A DNA stretch of 12,596 bases from Spirochaetaceae bacterium (GCA_031255315.1 JAIRSS010000101.1:1-12596), one strand, 5' to 3'; shown: positions 1-7,441, numbered from the stretch's first letter. Numbers and translations are program-made. The notes: generated by a model not told the origin, from the sequence alone.

Positions 1-102
1 ATGAAATTATATAAAAACTACGTAATTAGGATGCCTTGCAAGGCTGGAACTCTGTAATTCATTGTATCTTAAAGAATTAGCAGTATTTTTCCCATCATAC
101 TT

Positions 103-353
103 TGTAGATCACCACCAAACAAAGATTTCCCTGAGGTGGAACAGATCGTCCTGGTGACGGACAATCTGAACACCCAGAGCATCGCTTCCATGATATGAAA
201 CCTATCCGGCGGTGGAAGCGAAACGGATAAAAGGCAACCGGGAGATACTGTACACGCCGAAACACGGGAGCCGGTAAACTCAACCGGCGTTTTACCACCG
301 CCAATGCCCACGTCAAACTCAACCAGCTCTACCCGCAGTTGGAATCGTGTCTA
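103..353 (+). pseudogene. IS630-family transposase remnant (frameshifted, internally deleted)
   Basis: Three plus-strand segments in three different frames together read like the C-terminal half of an IS630/Tc1-type DDE transposase. Segment one (124-195) encodes KDFPEVEQIVLV followed by TDNLNTQSIASM, which includes the family's second catalytic aspartate (D codon at 160-162) in its typical DNLNT context. A one-base shift leads to segment two (194-274), ending LYTPKHGSR, the usual YTPKHGSW motif. Segment three (288-353) reads RRFTTANAHVKLNQLYPQL, the usual extreme C-terminus. The roughly 40 codons expected between KHGSW and RFTT, which carry the catalytic glutamate, are missing. The element is therefore dead. 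No terminal inverted repeats or target duplication were found; the boundaries are approximate. The family call rests on remembered motifs. Confidence 0.75.
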
Positions 354-417
354 GCTGCTAGTCCCGACATAGCGCTTCGCAGTAAACGGACGACCGGTTC
401 CCCGCTCCCCTCCATTC

Positions 418-2952
418 CTAATCCAAAAGGGGATTATAACTCGGCAGTTCCACGCCGTATCCCTCCGTGTCGAGAGAAGAACTCTGACTGCTTTGCCTCT
501 GGTTTCCAGCAGACGGAAGGAAATTCAAATCAAGTTCCGGCATCTTGAGATCCTGCAAAATCGCCGTATCGTCTATCCCCAAGGCGTTGAGGTTCAGCCC
601 CCGTGAGGCAATAATAGGAACCGGGACGTTTCCGTGGGTGTCACAATACGAACCGGGCTGAGTCCCTTCCAGGTAGGTAAGCGTAACGCCGTGGGGGCAA
701 GCCGGAGTTTTCAACAGTCCGGTTTGGGCGCAGACTGTTACGTCTACAACCCCGCCGGCGGGGCGGATAAAGTCCTTTGCTGGAAGCCCCTGATGGATAT
801 CCCGCATATAGTCCCCCCAAATAGGCCCGGCCAGGGTCGCCCCGGTCAGGGAAAGCCCCAGAGAATTCCCCGGTTTGTCAAAGCCAAACCAGATGGCGGT
901 GGTATAGTAGGGGGTGTAGCCTACCGCCCAAGCGTCGGACCAGTTCTGGGTGGTCCCGGTTTTGCCCGCTGCGGGAATACGATACCGCTCGCCGTTTTCA
1001 TCCCGGAAGATAAATTTTCCCGACACCGAAGCCAGAGTACCCACATCCAGGGTCTTCTTCAGAAGCCCCGTCATAACATAGGCATTCTGCTGGCTTATGA
1101 CCTGCATATTGTTTCCCATACGGTGCTGCTGCGCCCGCAGTTCCCGTTCCGGATCCATGATTATCCGGCCGTTCCGATCTTCTATAGCTCGTATAGCTAA
1201 CGGCGTTACGTCCTGCCCCTGGTTGGCAAAAACCGCGTACGCCCTGGCTATCTGAATGGGGGCCACTGAGATAGTTCCCAGGCCCATAGGGTAGAGCCGG
1301 GGGAAAGTCCGCCGTTTGACCGCCGGGTCATAAACCATCAGAAGATCCGCCGCCCGGTCTATGGCCGCGTCAAAGCCTATGCCGTCTAAAATTTTCAGGG
1401 AAGGTACGTTCATAGAGTTGGCCAGAGCGTTGTAGAGCAGGACCGGACCTTTCCATTCCCCCCGGAAATTCAGGGGAAGGTAAGGAGTCCCGTCTTCATT
1501 ATGAAAGACGATGGGAAGGTCGTAGATCAACGTCGAGGGGGTGAATTTCCGGCTGTCAATAGCCGCCGAATAGTACAGAGGCTTAAAAGAGCTTCCCGGC
1601 ATGACCCGCGCCTGGACCGCCCGGATCAACTGGTTTGATTCGTCGTACTTTGACCCCCCCACGATGGCCTTGATATACCCCGTTTCGCTTTCAATGGTGA
1701 TGAGCGCCCCCTCAATCACGTTCCTTTCGGTCGTTGTTTTCATCTCCGCATAGGCGGTATTGGTTATGCCTTTCAGGTCCGGCAGACCGAAGACCAGGGC
1801 CGCCATGTCCACTACCGGGTTTACGACTTTGGTGTACCGGGACTTAGCTTTCTGCTCGGTTTGGGCGTCCGAGGTTGCGTGAATACCGTCAAGATTGAAG
1901 TAGAGCGAAAGAAGATCCACGACGGGAATATATATCCGTTCAGCCTGCTCCAGCCTGGCGCCCCGGGACCGGGAGAATTCCCGGTTTGCCCGTTCCAGCC
2001 CCTGAGCCATATATGTTTCAGCGGCCTCCTGGAAATCCAAATCCAGGGTAGTCTGCACCGTATACCCGTCCCGGTAATAATCCATAGTACCGTACATCAT
2101 CTCATCCAGTTCCCGGCGTACATATTCGCTGAACCAGGGGGCCCTGTCTTCCCGGTTATAATAGGCCGCGGTCGATACCCGGGTATAATCGTAGCTGTCC
2201 CAATACTCATCGAAAGACGCATCCGCCTCTTCGGGGGTGGTATAGCCTAGTTCTATCATACGGTCCAGTACCGAGCGCTGCCGGTCCATAGCGACGTTGG
2301 GGTTATCCAGGGGATTATACCGGGCGGGGTTTGAAAGCTGGATCACCAGAATCGCCGCTTCCGCCAGGGTAATATTCCGGGCGCTGTGGCTGAAGAAATA
2401 CTTGCTCGCCGCCTCCACCCCATAGACGCCGGGACCCATATACATATAGTTGAGGTAAATCTCCAGGATTTCGTTTTTGGTATACCGCCGTTCCATCTGG
2501 ATAGCCCACCAGAGTTCCCGTATCTTCCGGGAATAAGAGCGTTCGGTACGGTCGGTATATAAGGTCCCCGCCACCTGCTGGGTGATGGTCGAACCGCCCC
2601 CCAGCGTGTTGCCCGTTACCTGGCCGTAAAAGGCCCGGGCAATCCCCCGGATGCTGAATCCCCGGTGGTTGTAAAAATCCGGATCTTCCCGGGCCAGCAC
2701 CGCGTAAATGAGATGCCGGGGCAGATCGCTCAACGCAACCAACTCCCGTTTTTCGTCCGCGGAAAACTCGGTAATAAGAGTCCCGTGAATATCGAGTATC
2801 TTGGTCGGCAGGGCCGGGGCGAATTCAACAAAATTTTCCTGATTCTTGATGTTCGCCGTTTCCGCTAAGGATAAACCCAGACCAGCCCCCATCACCATCA
2901 CCATAACAAGCATGGAGACTACAAAAACCCTGACAAGAATGAGCTTTTTCAT
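418..2952 (-). CDS. mrcA: Class A penicillin-binding protein 1A (bifunctional glycosyltransferase/transpeptidase)
   Basis: This 844-aa protein polymerises lipid II into glycan strands and cross-links the stem peptides on the outer face of the inner membrane. Residues 1-30 form a signal anchor (basic MKKLILVR, then a hydrophobic stretch). The GT51 domain follows: REDPDF at 88-93 with catalytic E89, GGGSTITQQ at 118-126, and ILEIYLN at 162-168 with the second glutamate E164. The transpeptidase domain carries all three active-site motifs: SSFK at 454-457 (nucleophile S454), SMN at 513-515 and KTGT at 664-667. Cysteines 741, 752 and 770 lie in the usual PBP1A tail pattern. Residues about 335-410 form a long linker between the domains. 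The ATG has no Shine-Dalgarno sequence and is preceded at 8 nt by a TATAAT box. The length is normal for the family. The symbol follows the treponemal/E. coli name; ponA or pbp1A are equivalents. Confidence 0.95.
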   Translation of the reverse strand: MKKLILVRVFVVSMLVMVMVMGAGLGLSLAETANIKNQENFVEFAPALPTKILDIHGTLITEFSADEKRELVALSDLPRHLIYAVLAREDPDFYNHRGFSIRGIARAFYGQVTGNTLGGGSTITQQVAGTLYTDRTERSYSRKIRELWWAIQMERRYTKNEILEIYLNYMYMGPGVYGVEAASKYFFSHSARNITLAEAAILVIQLSNPARYNPLDNPNVAMDRQRSVLDRMIELGYTTPEEADASFDEYWDSYDYTRVSTAAYYNREDRAPWFSEYVRRELDEMMYGTMDYYRDGYTVQTTLDLDFQEAAETYMAQGLERANREFSRSRGARLEQAERIYIPVVDLLSLYFNLDGIHATSDAQTEQKAKSRYTKVVNPVVDMAALVFGLPDLKGITNTAYAEMKTTTERNVIEGALITIESETGYIKAIVGGSKYDESNQLIRAVQARVMPGSSFKPLYYSAAIDSRKFTPSTLIYDLPIVFHNEDGTPYLPLNFRGEWKGPVLLYNALANSMNVPSLKILDGIGFDAAIDRAADLLMVYDPAVKRRTFPRLYPMGLGTISVAPIQIARAYAVFANQGQDVTPLAIRAIEDRNGRIIMDPERELRAQQHRMGNNMQVISQQNAYVMTGLLKKTLDVGTLASVSGKFIFRDENGERYRIPAAGKTGTTQNWSDAWAVGYTPYYTTAIWFGFDKPGNSLGLSLTGATLAGPIWGDYMRDIHQGLPAKDFIRPAGGVVDVTVCAQTGLLKTPACPHGVTLTYLEGTQPGSYCDTHGNVPVPIIASRGLNLNALGIDDTAILQDLKMPELDLNFLPSAGNQRQSSQSSSLDTEGYGVELPSYNPLLD

Positions 2953-2960
2953 TTTCTATA

Positions 2961-2989
2961 ATTATACTGTATACAGGAAATCAGTGAAA
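2961..2989 (-). promoter_or_regulatory. Putative promoter of the PBP1A gene with a palindromic operator-like spacer
   Basis: On the minus strand a perfect TATAAT (2961-2966) is preceded by TTCACT (2983-2988, 16-bp spacer, 4 of 6 matches to TTGACA). The 10-bp perfect palindrome CTGTATACAG (2967-2976) lies in the spacer directly against the -10 box. Only 8 nt separate the -10 box from the ATG, so the predicted start point falls about 1-3 nt before the start codon. Confidence 0.55.
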
Positions 2990-3004
2990 GAGGGCGGCAG
3001 ACCG

Positions 3005-3091
3005 CTATGCCCGCATGAAACGCTGCGGGAGTTTTTGATATTCGTCCGGGGTGAGGATTTCATCAACGATGATGGAGGGAAACCTGCGCAT
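3005..3091 (-). other. 28-codon ORF, possible tail of a decayed gene
   Basis: A minus-strand ORF begins ATG CGC AGG TTT and encodes RFPSIIVDEILTPDEYQ followed by KLPQRFMRA, ending TAG. The composition looks protein-like. Directly upstream, in the frame one base away, the reading RYTALAMEMISNAQ also looks protein-like, so the two pieces could be the end of one ancestral gene split by a frameshift. A GGAAA precedes the ATG by about 10 nt, so a genuine 28-aa protein is also possible. I do not recognise a family. It ends just upstream of the PBP1A promoter. Confidence 0.25.
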
Positions 3092-3114
3092 TGCTGATCA
3101 TTTCCATGGCTAAA

Positions 3115-3138
3115 GCGGTATACCTCGCGGTATACCGT
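3115..3138. repeat. Two tandem 12-bp units, each with the palindrome GGTATACC
   Basis: GCGGTATACC occurs twice, at 3115-3124 and 3127-3136, separated by TC. Each copy contains the 8-bp palindrome GGTATACC. The core GTATAC recurs in the PBP1A promoter palindrome (2969-2974). This could be a binding site for a dimeric regulator, or it could be chance. Confidence 0.4.
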
Positions 3139-3196
3139 CCTGTATCGCATAGATTAGCAAATTTTTAATGCTCCCGCAAAATTCAAAGCTTTTGAG

Positions 3197-3217
3197 TCCC
3201 CCGGCACATCCGGGGGA
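3197..3217 (-). terminator. GC-rich hairpin after the glycerate kinase gene
   Basis: The 8-bp perfect stem TCCCCCGG/CCGGGGGA with loop CACAT lies 13 nt downstream of the glycerate kinase stop codon. On the minus-strand transcript it is followed by ACTCAAAAGCTTTGAATTTT, which is only moderately U-rich. It may be a weak intrinsic terminator or an mRNA-end-stabilising hairpin. Confidence 0.55.
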
Positions 3218-3230
3218 TTACAAATTGTAT

Positions 3231-4391
3231 TTAAACGGATCGTTTAAGCCGGGCCATAAACCGCATCAGATTATCCATCGTCAATTTTAAATCGGACCGG
3301 GCCCGATGCCTGGCTTCCTCAAAGGGAACCGCCACTCGATTGATGCTGAAGACAGCCGCAACCCCTTCGCGGTAGGCTTCTTCAATACTATCGCCAATGT
3401 CGCCAACTATCGCGACAACCGGGATATCCGCCTTCCCTAACGCCGCAGCTTTCTTGACCCGCCGGGCGACGCCGATTACCACCTTGCCTCGCAGACTTTG
3501 AGCGTCTATTTTCCCTTCGCCGGTAAACACTATATCCGCCCCTTCCAAAAGTTTGTCGAACCCAACCGTGTCAAGAACGACCTCTATGCCCATTTGCAAA
3601 CGGGAACCAAAAAAGGCGATCATTCCGCCGCCCATGCCTCCGGCTGCGCCGGCGCCGGGAACGGCGGATACATCGGCGCCAAATTCCCGAATCACCGTTT
3701 CCGAAACAGAACGGAGCTGCTCATCCAGAAACTGCGCCATGCCGGGATCGGCCCCCTTCTGCGGACCGAACACATACGCGGCGCCCTGGGGACCGTACAG
3801 CGGGTTGTCTATATCGCACATGGCAACGATTTCCGCCGCTTTAAGTTCCGGCAGAAGGCCGGAGGCGTCAATACGGGCTATACGGGAAAGGCTGCCTCCG
3901 GTGGGGACCAGTTCTTTACCGGAAGAATCGAAGAAGCGTATCCCCGCCGCCGCCGCGGCCCCGGCGCCAAAATCATTGGTGGCGCTCCCCCCCAGGCCCA
4001 GAATGATCTTTCCGCAGCCCTGTTTCGCGGCGTGGACCATAAGTTGGCCTACGCCGTACGTAGTAGTCTGATCCGGGTGGAGCTTGCCGCCCGCTAAAGG
4101 CAGCCCCGCGCAGGCGGCCATTTCGATCACCGCCGTAGCGCCTCCGTCAATAAGGCCGTAAAACCCCGTCATATCCTCCATATACGGCCCCTTGACCGGA
4201 ATGGTTATCTTCTTTCCTCCCACGGCCGTCAGAAAGGCGTCAACGCTGCCTTCTCCGCCGTCGGCCACAGGAATAGAGATTACTTCCGCATGAGGGCGGC
4301 CGGCATGGATGCTTTCCTCCATAAGGCCGCATATTTCAGCGGAACTCATGACGCCCTTAAATGAATCGGGGATAAGGATGAACTTCTTCAT
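3231..4391 (-). CDS. glxK: Glycerate kinase (GlxK/GarK family)
   Basis: This 386-aa cytoplasmic enzyme should phosphorylate D-glycerate with ATP, probably to 2-phosphoglycerate, feeding glyoxylate or serine-derived carbon into glycolysis. The family is recognised from PDSFKG at 9-14, ADGGEG at 43-48, GLGGSATNDFGAG at 132-144, DIDNPLYGPQGAA near 193-205, PGAGAAGGMGGG at 245-256 and TGEGKIDAQS at 290-299. Length matches the usual 375-390 aa. Start: the ATG at 4391 gives the expected MKKFILIPDSFKG N-terminus, but the ribosome site is poor (AAGG about 14 nt away). The gene is 128 bp from luxS, with a long hairpin between them, so it may be a separate transcription unit. No companion glyoxylate genes are visible. 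The distinction between 2- and 3-phosphoglycerate product is inferred from the family. Confidence 0.93.
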   Translation of the reverse strand: MKKFILIPDSFKGVMSSAEICGLMEESIHAGRPHAEVISIPVADGGEGSVDAFLTAVGGKKITIPVKGPYMEDMTGFYGLIDGGATAVIEMAACAGLPLAGGKLHPDQTTTYGVGQLMVHAAKQGCGKIILGLGGSATNDFGAGAAAAAGIRFFDSSGKELVPTGGSLSRIARIDASGLLPELKAAEIVAMCDIDNPLYGPQGAAYVFGPQKGADPGMAQFLDEQLRSVSETVIREFGADVSAVPGAGAAGGMGGGMIAFFGSRLQMGIEVVLDTVGFDKLLEGADIVFTGEGKIDAQSLRGKVVIGVARRVKKAAALGKADIPVVAIVGDIGDSIEEAYREGVAAVFSINRVAVPFEEARHRARSDLKLTMDNLMRFMARLKRSV

Positions 4392-4434
4392 AAAAAACCG
4401 TGCGCCTTAAAAAAAATTGTATGTTCAGGACCCT

Positions 4435-4470
4435 GATGCGGTTCTCAAACTTCAGTTTTGGAACCGCATC
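4435..4470 (-). terminator. Long stem-loop between luxS and the glycerate kinase gene
   Basis: GATGCGGTTC (4435-4444) pairs perfectly with GAACCGCATC (4461-4470). The inner TCAAAC/GTTTTG extends the stem to about 16 bp with one mismatch and one G-U pair around a TTCA loop. A run of eight U on the minus transcript starts only about 18 nt after the hairpin. It is plausibly the end of the long operon or a processing/stability element; the pairing is certain, the role is inferred. Confidence 0.6.
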
Positions 4471-4519
4471 AACCATTTAAATTTTTATACCCGTGTACGA
4501 TGCAGGATATTGCCGCTTA

Positions 4520-4996
4520 TTAGACCGGGTAGTTCAGATTCTCCGCAGCCGGATTCTTCAACACCCCGGCGTACCGGTTTGCCTCCCATTTTGCCATCTC
4601 CAGATTCTGTTCCCGCCAGTTGCCGCACTCCGCCGGGGCCGCGCCGGGGATTTGCCCCTCAAAGGCGGCAATCCAGTCCACCATCTCCCGGACCAGGGGA
4701 AGGGCGTCTTCAGAGGAAAGATCCCCCTCCAGGATCAGGTAACAGCCGGTACGGCATCCCATAGGCCCGAAATAGACCACCCGGTCCGCCCAGTCCTGGT
4801 GGGAACGGAGGAAGGTCGCCCCCAGATGTTCGATAGTATGCAGCGCGGGCATATCTATGACCGGCTCCGTATTCGGCTCCTTGAAACGCAGGTCGAATGT
4901 GGTGAGCGCCGTCTCCCCAAACATATCTTTCCGGGACACATAAAGCCCTGGTTTTAACCTGCGGTGATCAACTTGAAAACTGGCAATTTTCTTCAT
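4520..4996 (-). CDS. luxS: S-ribosylhomocysteine lyase LuxS
   Basis: LuxS splits S-ribosylhomocysteine into homocysteine and DPD, the precursor of autoinducer-2. The 158-aa length is normal. The metal site is intact: H53 and H57 in HTIEH, with C124 in AECGNW. The catalytic cysteine is C81 in GCRTGCY, and E56 is the conserved general base. The N-terminus (ASFQVDH, with LKPG after it) is typical. Start: ATG at 4996 with AGGAGA (5003-5008) six nt upstream. It lies 33 nt downstream of mtnN, whose product supplies its substrate, so the pair forms a complete detoxification route for S-adenosylhomocysteine. A second cysteine (C85) four residues after the catalytic one replaces the more common Phe or other residue and is probably harmless. 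Confidence 0.97.
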   Translation of the reverse strand: MKKIASFQVDHRRLKPGLYVSRKDMFGETALTTFDLRFKEPNTEPVIDMPALHTIEHLGATFLRSHQDWADRVVYFGPMGCRTGCYLILEGDLSSEDALPLVREMVDWIAAFEGQIPGAAPAECGNWREQNLEMAKWEANRYAGVLKNPAAENLNYPV

Positions 4997-5029
4997 ACTG
5001 GTTCTCCTCTAGCTCTCTATGGGTATTTT

Positions 5030-5746
5030 TTACCAATCCCGCACAATACGGCGGACTATTTCCCCGGAATGTTTGGAAGCGATGGGAAGAAATTCGTCAA
5101 ACTTCATGGGAGATTCCACGCCGGCTATATCGGACACGGCCCGGATGATCAGAACGGGAACGGAGAAAAGGAAACAGGTATGCGCAATGGCGGCGCCTTC
5201 CATTTCCACCGCCCGGATGCGGGGAAAAACCCGGCGGACCCGCTCTATCTTTTCGGCGGTATCCATAAACACATCGGCGGAACCGGTAAGGCCCCTGACA
5301 TGATGAAAGTTTCCGGGAAGCCGCCCCTCCCTCACCAGTTCGTCTACCGCCTGTTCCGCCCGGCGCATCAGATCTTCTGAAACCGGAAAGATCGCGGGCA
5401 TACCGGGAATCTGCCCCGGCGCGTAGCCCGAACTGACGACGTCCGCGTCATGATAGACCAGGCCGGTGGAAATGACGGCGTCCCCAAAACTAAGAGCGCC
5501 GTCTATGCCTCCGGCTGAACCGGTGTTGATCACCGCTTCCGGTCTATACCGTTCTATGAGCAGGGCGCAGCCTACGGCGGCGTTGACTTTGCCTATGCCG
5601 CACCGCAACAGTACCGCCGGTTTCCCTTCCAGGTTCCCCCGGATAAATTCACCGCCTCCCGGACCCGCGGGACAGGACGCCGCTTCCGTCATAGCCTTAC
5701 GGAGCATGATTACTTCATCCTCCATAGCTCCGATTATACCGATCAC
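5030..5746 (-). CDS. mtnN: 5'-Methylthioadenosine/S-adenosylhomocysteine nucleosidase
   Basis: This 238-aa enzyme (also called Pfs) removes adenine from S-adenosylhomocysteine, methylthioadenosine and 5'-deoxyadenosine; with S-adenosylhomocysteine it produces the LuxS substrate. The N-terminus GIIGAMEDEV contains the catalytic-acid glutamate E11 (E12 in E. coli). INTGSAGG at 73-80, VEMEGAAIAH at 180-189 (E183, ribose binding) and AVSDIA at 203-208 (D206, purine binding) are all present. The start is GTG at 5746, chosen because it gives the family N-terminus, has GGAGG (5756-5760) nine nt upstream, and forms a GTGA overlap with the stop of the upstream diguanylate cyclase. Its translation is therefore likely coupled to the cyclase. 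Length is slightly above the 230-aa norm, owing to residues around 140-147. Confidence 0.96.
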   Translation of the reverse strand: MIGIIGAMEDEVIMLRKAMTEAASCPAGPGGGEFIRGNLEGKPAVLLRCGIGKVNAAVGCALLIERYRPEAVINTGSAGGIDGALSFGDAVISTGLVYHDADVVSSGYAPGQIPGMPAIFPVSEDLMRRAEQAVDELVREGRLPGNFHHVRGLTGSADVFMDTAEKIERVRRVFPRIRAVEMEGAAIAHTCFLFSVPVLIIRAVSDIAGVESPMKFDEFLPIASKHSGEIVRRIVRDW

Positions 5747-6954
5747 AATACCACGCCTCCGTACTCCGGTTCCGCCGGCAAATCTTCCAGTGTTTTGGCG
5801 GCGGCCTTTTTTCCAAATTGTTGCGCCTTGTAGAACAAGCCCCGGGGACAGGATACGGTGGTCCGGTTCCTGCCGTTTGACTTAGACTGATACAGCGCCT
5901 CATCAGCCCGGCGGAGGATCTCCTCCGCCGAAAGGTTGGTGCGCTTGTTGAAGGTGAACACCCCCAGGCTTATGGTTACCTGGGGCAGCGCCTGCGTCCA
6001 GGGGACCGTAATGGCGGCGATGGCGTTCCGCACCCGTTCCGCCGCGATAAACGCGGTATACTGATCCGTATTGGGAAGGAGGATGGTGAATTCCTCTCCC
6101 CCAAAGCGGGAAGGCACATCTTCAACGCGGACGCTCTGCTTGATAACCTGCGCGATACACTCAAGAACCTTGTCTCCCGCAAGATGCCCATAGGTATCAT
6201 TAAAAGATTTGAATTTATCCACATCAATGGCAATCAGGGATGATGATTCCTGTTCCCTGCGGCCCACCCGGGCGATTTCCTCATTCAACCGGGTCATAAA
6301 AAATCCATGATTGAAAAGGCCGGTTTTTACATCCCGGACGGATCGTTCATAATGGAGATGATTCTGAATAGCCAGAGAAACAAAGGACATAATCTGATTC
6401 AAAAAATCCAGTTCCCGCTCAGTATAGGCATCCTCCAACATCTTATTCCCTATCAGGATAATACCGTAGAGACTGCGGGAAGGCCCAAGGATGGGGATCA
6501 CCAACTCCGGCGACAGCGTATCCAGGGATTTAAACGGATTATCATCCGTACTAACCGCTATGTACCGCCTTAAAAATTCATACTTGACGGGCTGCCGGTT
6601 CTTTTGAAAGAAGGGTTCCAGCGGGCTGATGGAAGTGATGTCAATAGGCAAGTCTACCAGCTTGTAGTTCTTATACGCTTTGATGGTTACGTCAATCTTA
6701 TCCTGGCGGGGCTTCCACAGGAAAACGATGAAAGAAGGGAGGAACCGGTCGGAAATCTGCACAACGGCGGTGTTCATGATGGCGTCAATAGATGTTTGGC
6801 TGAAAATTTCCTCAGCCCCGGAAAGCAGATCTTTAAAATGATGAATTTCCTGATTCAATTCATCAATATAGGTAAATACCCCTATCGTCTGGAGAAGAGA
6901 AGAATTTTCGCGGACAGCCGGATTCGATAAAAAACCCTCTCTGCGATCTGCCAT
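5743..6954 (-). CDS. GAF-GGDEF diguanylate cyclase
   Basis: This 403-aa protein should make cyclic di-GMP from two GTP in the cytoplasm; no membrane segment is visible. A GAF-like sensory domain spans about 46-200, ending in a helix (FVSLAIQNHLHYERSVRD) that links to the catalytic domain. GGDEF-domain landmarks are VKTGLFNHGFF near 209-219, IDVDKFKSFNDTYGH near 243-257, the active site GGEEF at 285-289, and the inhibitory I-site RVED at 276-279. Catalysis and product feedback are therefore both expected. The C-terminal 35 residues are unassigned. The ATG at 6954 is separated from the upstream stop by one base (TGA T ATG) and has no strong ribosome site, which suggests coupling. The ligand of the GAF domain cannot be read from sequence. 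Confidence 0.93.
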   Translation of the reverse strand: MADRREGFLSNPAVRENSSLLQTIGVFTYIDELNQEIHHFKDLLSGAEEIFSQTSIDAIMNTAVVQISDRFLPSFIVFLWKPRQDKIDVTIKAYKNYKLVDLPIDITSISPLEPFFQKNRQPVKYEFLRRYIAVSTDDNPFKSLDTLSPELVIPILGPSRSLYGIILIGNKMLEDAYTERELDFLNQIMSFVSLAIQNHLHYERSVRDVKTGLFNHGFFMTRLNEEIARVGRREQESSSLIAIDVDKFKSFNDTYGHLAGDKVLECIAQVIKQSVRVEDVPSRFGGEEFTILLPNTDQYTAFIAAERVRNAIAAITVPWTQALPQVTISLGVFTFNKRTNLSAEEILRRADEALYQSKSNGRNRTTVSCPRGLFYKAQQFGKKAAAKTLEDLPAEPEYGGVVL

Positions 6955-6955
6955 A

Positions 6956-7441
6956 TCACGTCAGCGAAAAATGATCCGCTACGGTCTGCCTCCAGTCAGC
7001 CCGGTTCCCCTTATCCTCCCACTCAATGATTTTTTTTACTTTGAAGTTCCGGGTATCATGAGGGTTTGTAAAATGAACAACTCCGAACCGGCCCCCTCCT
7101 ATATAGGTAACCGTGTCTCCTTTTTCTATGGTTTCACTTTTCGAAATTTGTGAAACAATGCAATCAAAATGCGCCGGCGCTCCGGTAAGCCTGTCCGCCA
7201 CGGCGGAAGTGATATCCTTGATAGGTTTCCCGCACATGGAACATTCCGGAACGGGAAGCGGATCAGCAGGCGGTTTTATGGGGATCCACTTGGGCCGGGT
7301 ATACAGCCCTCCCTGTTTTTTATCAACATGATACGTATCCCCGCCTCGTTTTTTGCCCTGACTCTGCCAGCCTTCGCCGGTTTTAGCCCGGCGCCTGGAA
7401 GATTTTCGTTGACTATTTCCGTTTTTTCCGCTGCCGCCCAT
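6956..7441 (-). CDS. Conserved-looking basic protein with CxxC...HxxC metal-site pattern
   Basis: I do not recognise a named family for this 161-aa protein. Residues 1-50 are rich in Lys, Arg, Gly and Ser, low in complexity and probably disordered. Residues 62-99 hold PECSMCGKPI with C67 and C70, then H91 and C94 in HFDC, a spacing that suits one structural zinc. The C-terminal part (about 105-161) reads like a small beta domain: a GDTVTYIGGGRFGVVHF stretch, then KVKKIIEWE. The start is ATG at 7441 with GGAGG (7450-7454) about 8 nt upstream. The gene begins inside the 3' end of the 61-aa ORF and ends one base before the cyclase. Basic tail plus zinc site would suit RNA or DNA binding, but that is only a guess. 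Confidence 0.82.
   Translation of the reverse strand: MGGSGKNGNSQRKSSRRRAKTGEGWQSQGKKRGGDTYHVDKKQGGLYTRPKWIPIKPPADPLPVPECSMCGKPIKDITSAVADRLTGAPAHFDCIVSQISKSETIEKGDTVTYIGGGRFGVVHFTNPHDTRNFKVKKIIEWEDKGNRADWRQTVADHFSLT

Noticed and set aside
33..44. 12-bp palindrome GCCTTGCAAGGC at the left edge
   Set aside because: It is a single short dyad in AT-rich non-coding DNA with no promoter, repeat partner or T-run nearby, so it is likely chance.
95..322. Minus-strand ORFs of 75-80 codons in the left edge
   Set aside because: They are antisense to the IS630 remnant and have no ribosome site or recognisable motif.
634..1200. A 188-codon plus-strand ORF opposite the PBP1A transpeptidase domain
   Set aside because: It is a shadow of the transpeptidase coding sequence, with no motif of its own.
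2962..3150. A 62-codon minus-strand ORF covering the PBP1A promoter
   Set aside because: It has low protein-like quality and would be coded through the promoter boxes. The neighbouring frames look more like a remnant gene.
3498..4097. A 199-codon plus-strand ORF opposite the glycerate kinase gene
   Set aside because: It is fully antisense to a clear enzyme gene with conserved motifs. Its composition (Arg/Gly/Pro rich) is that of a reverse-strand shadow in GC-rich DNA.
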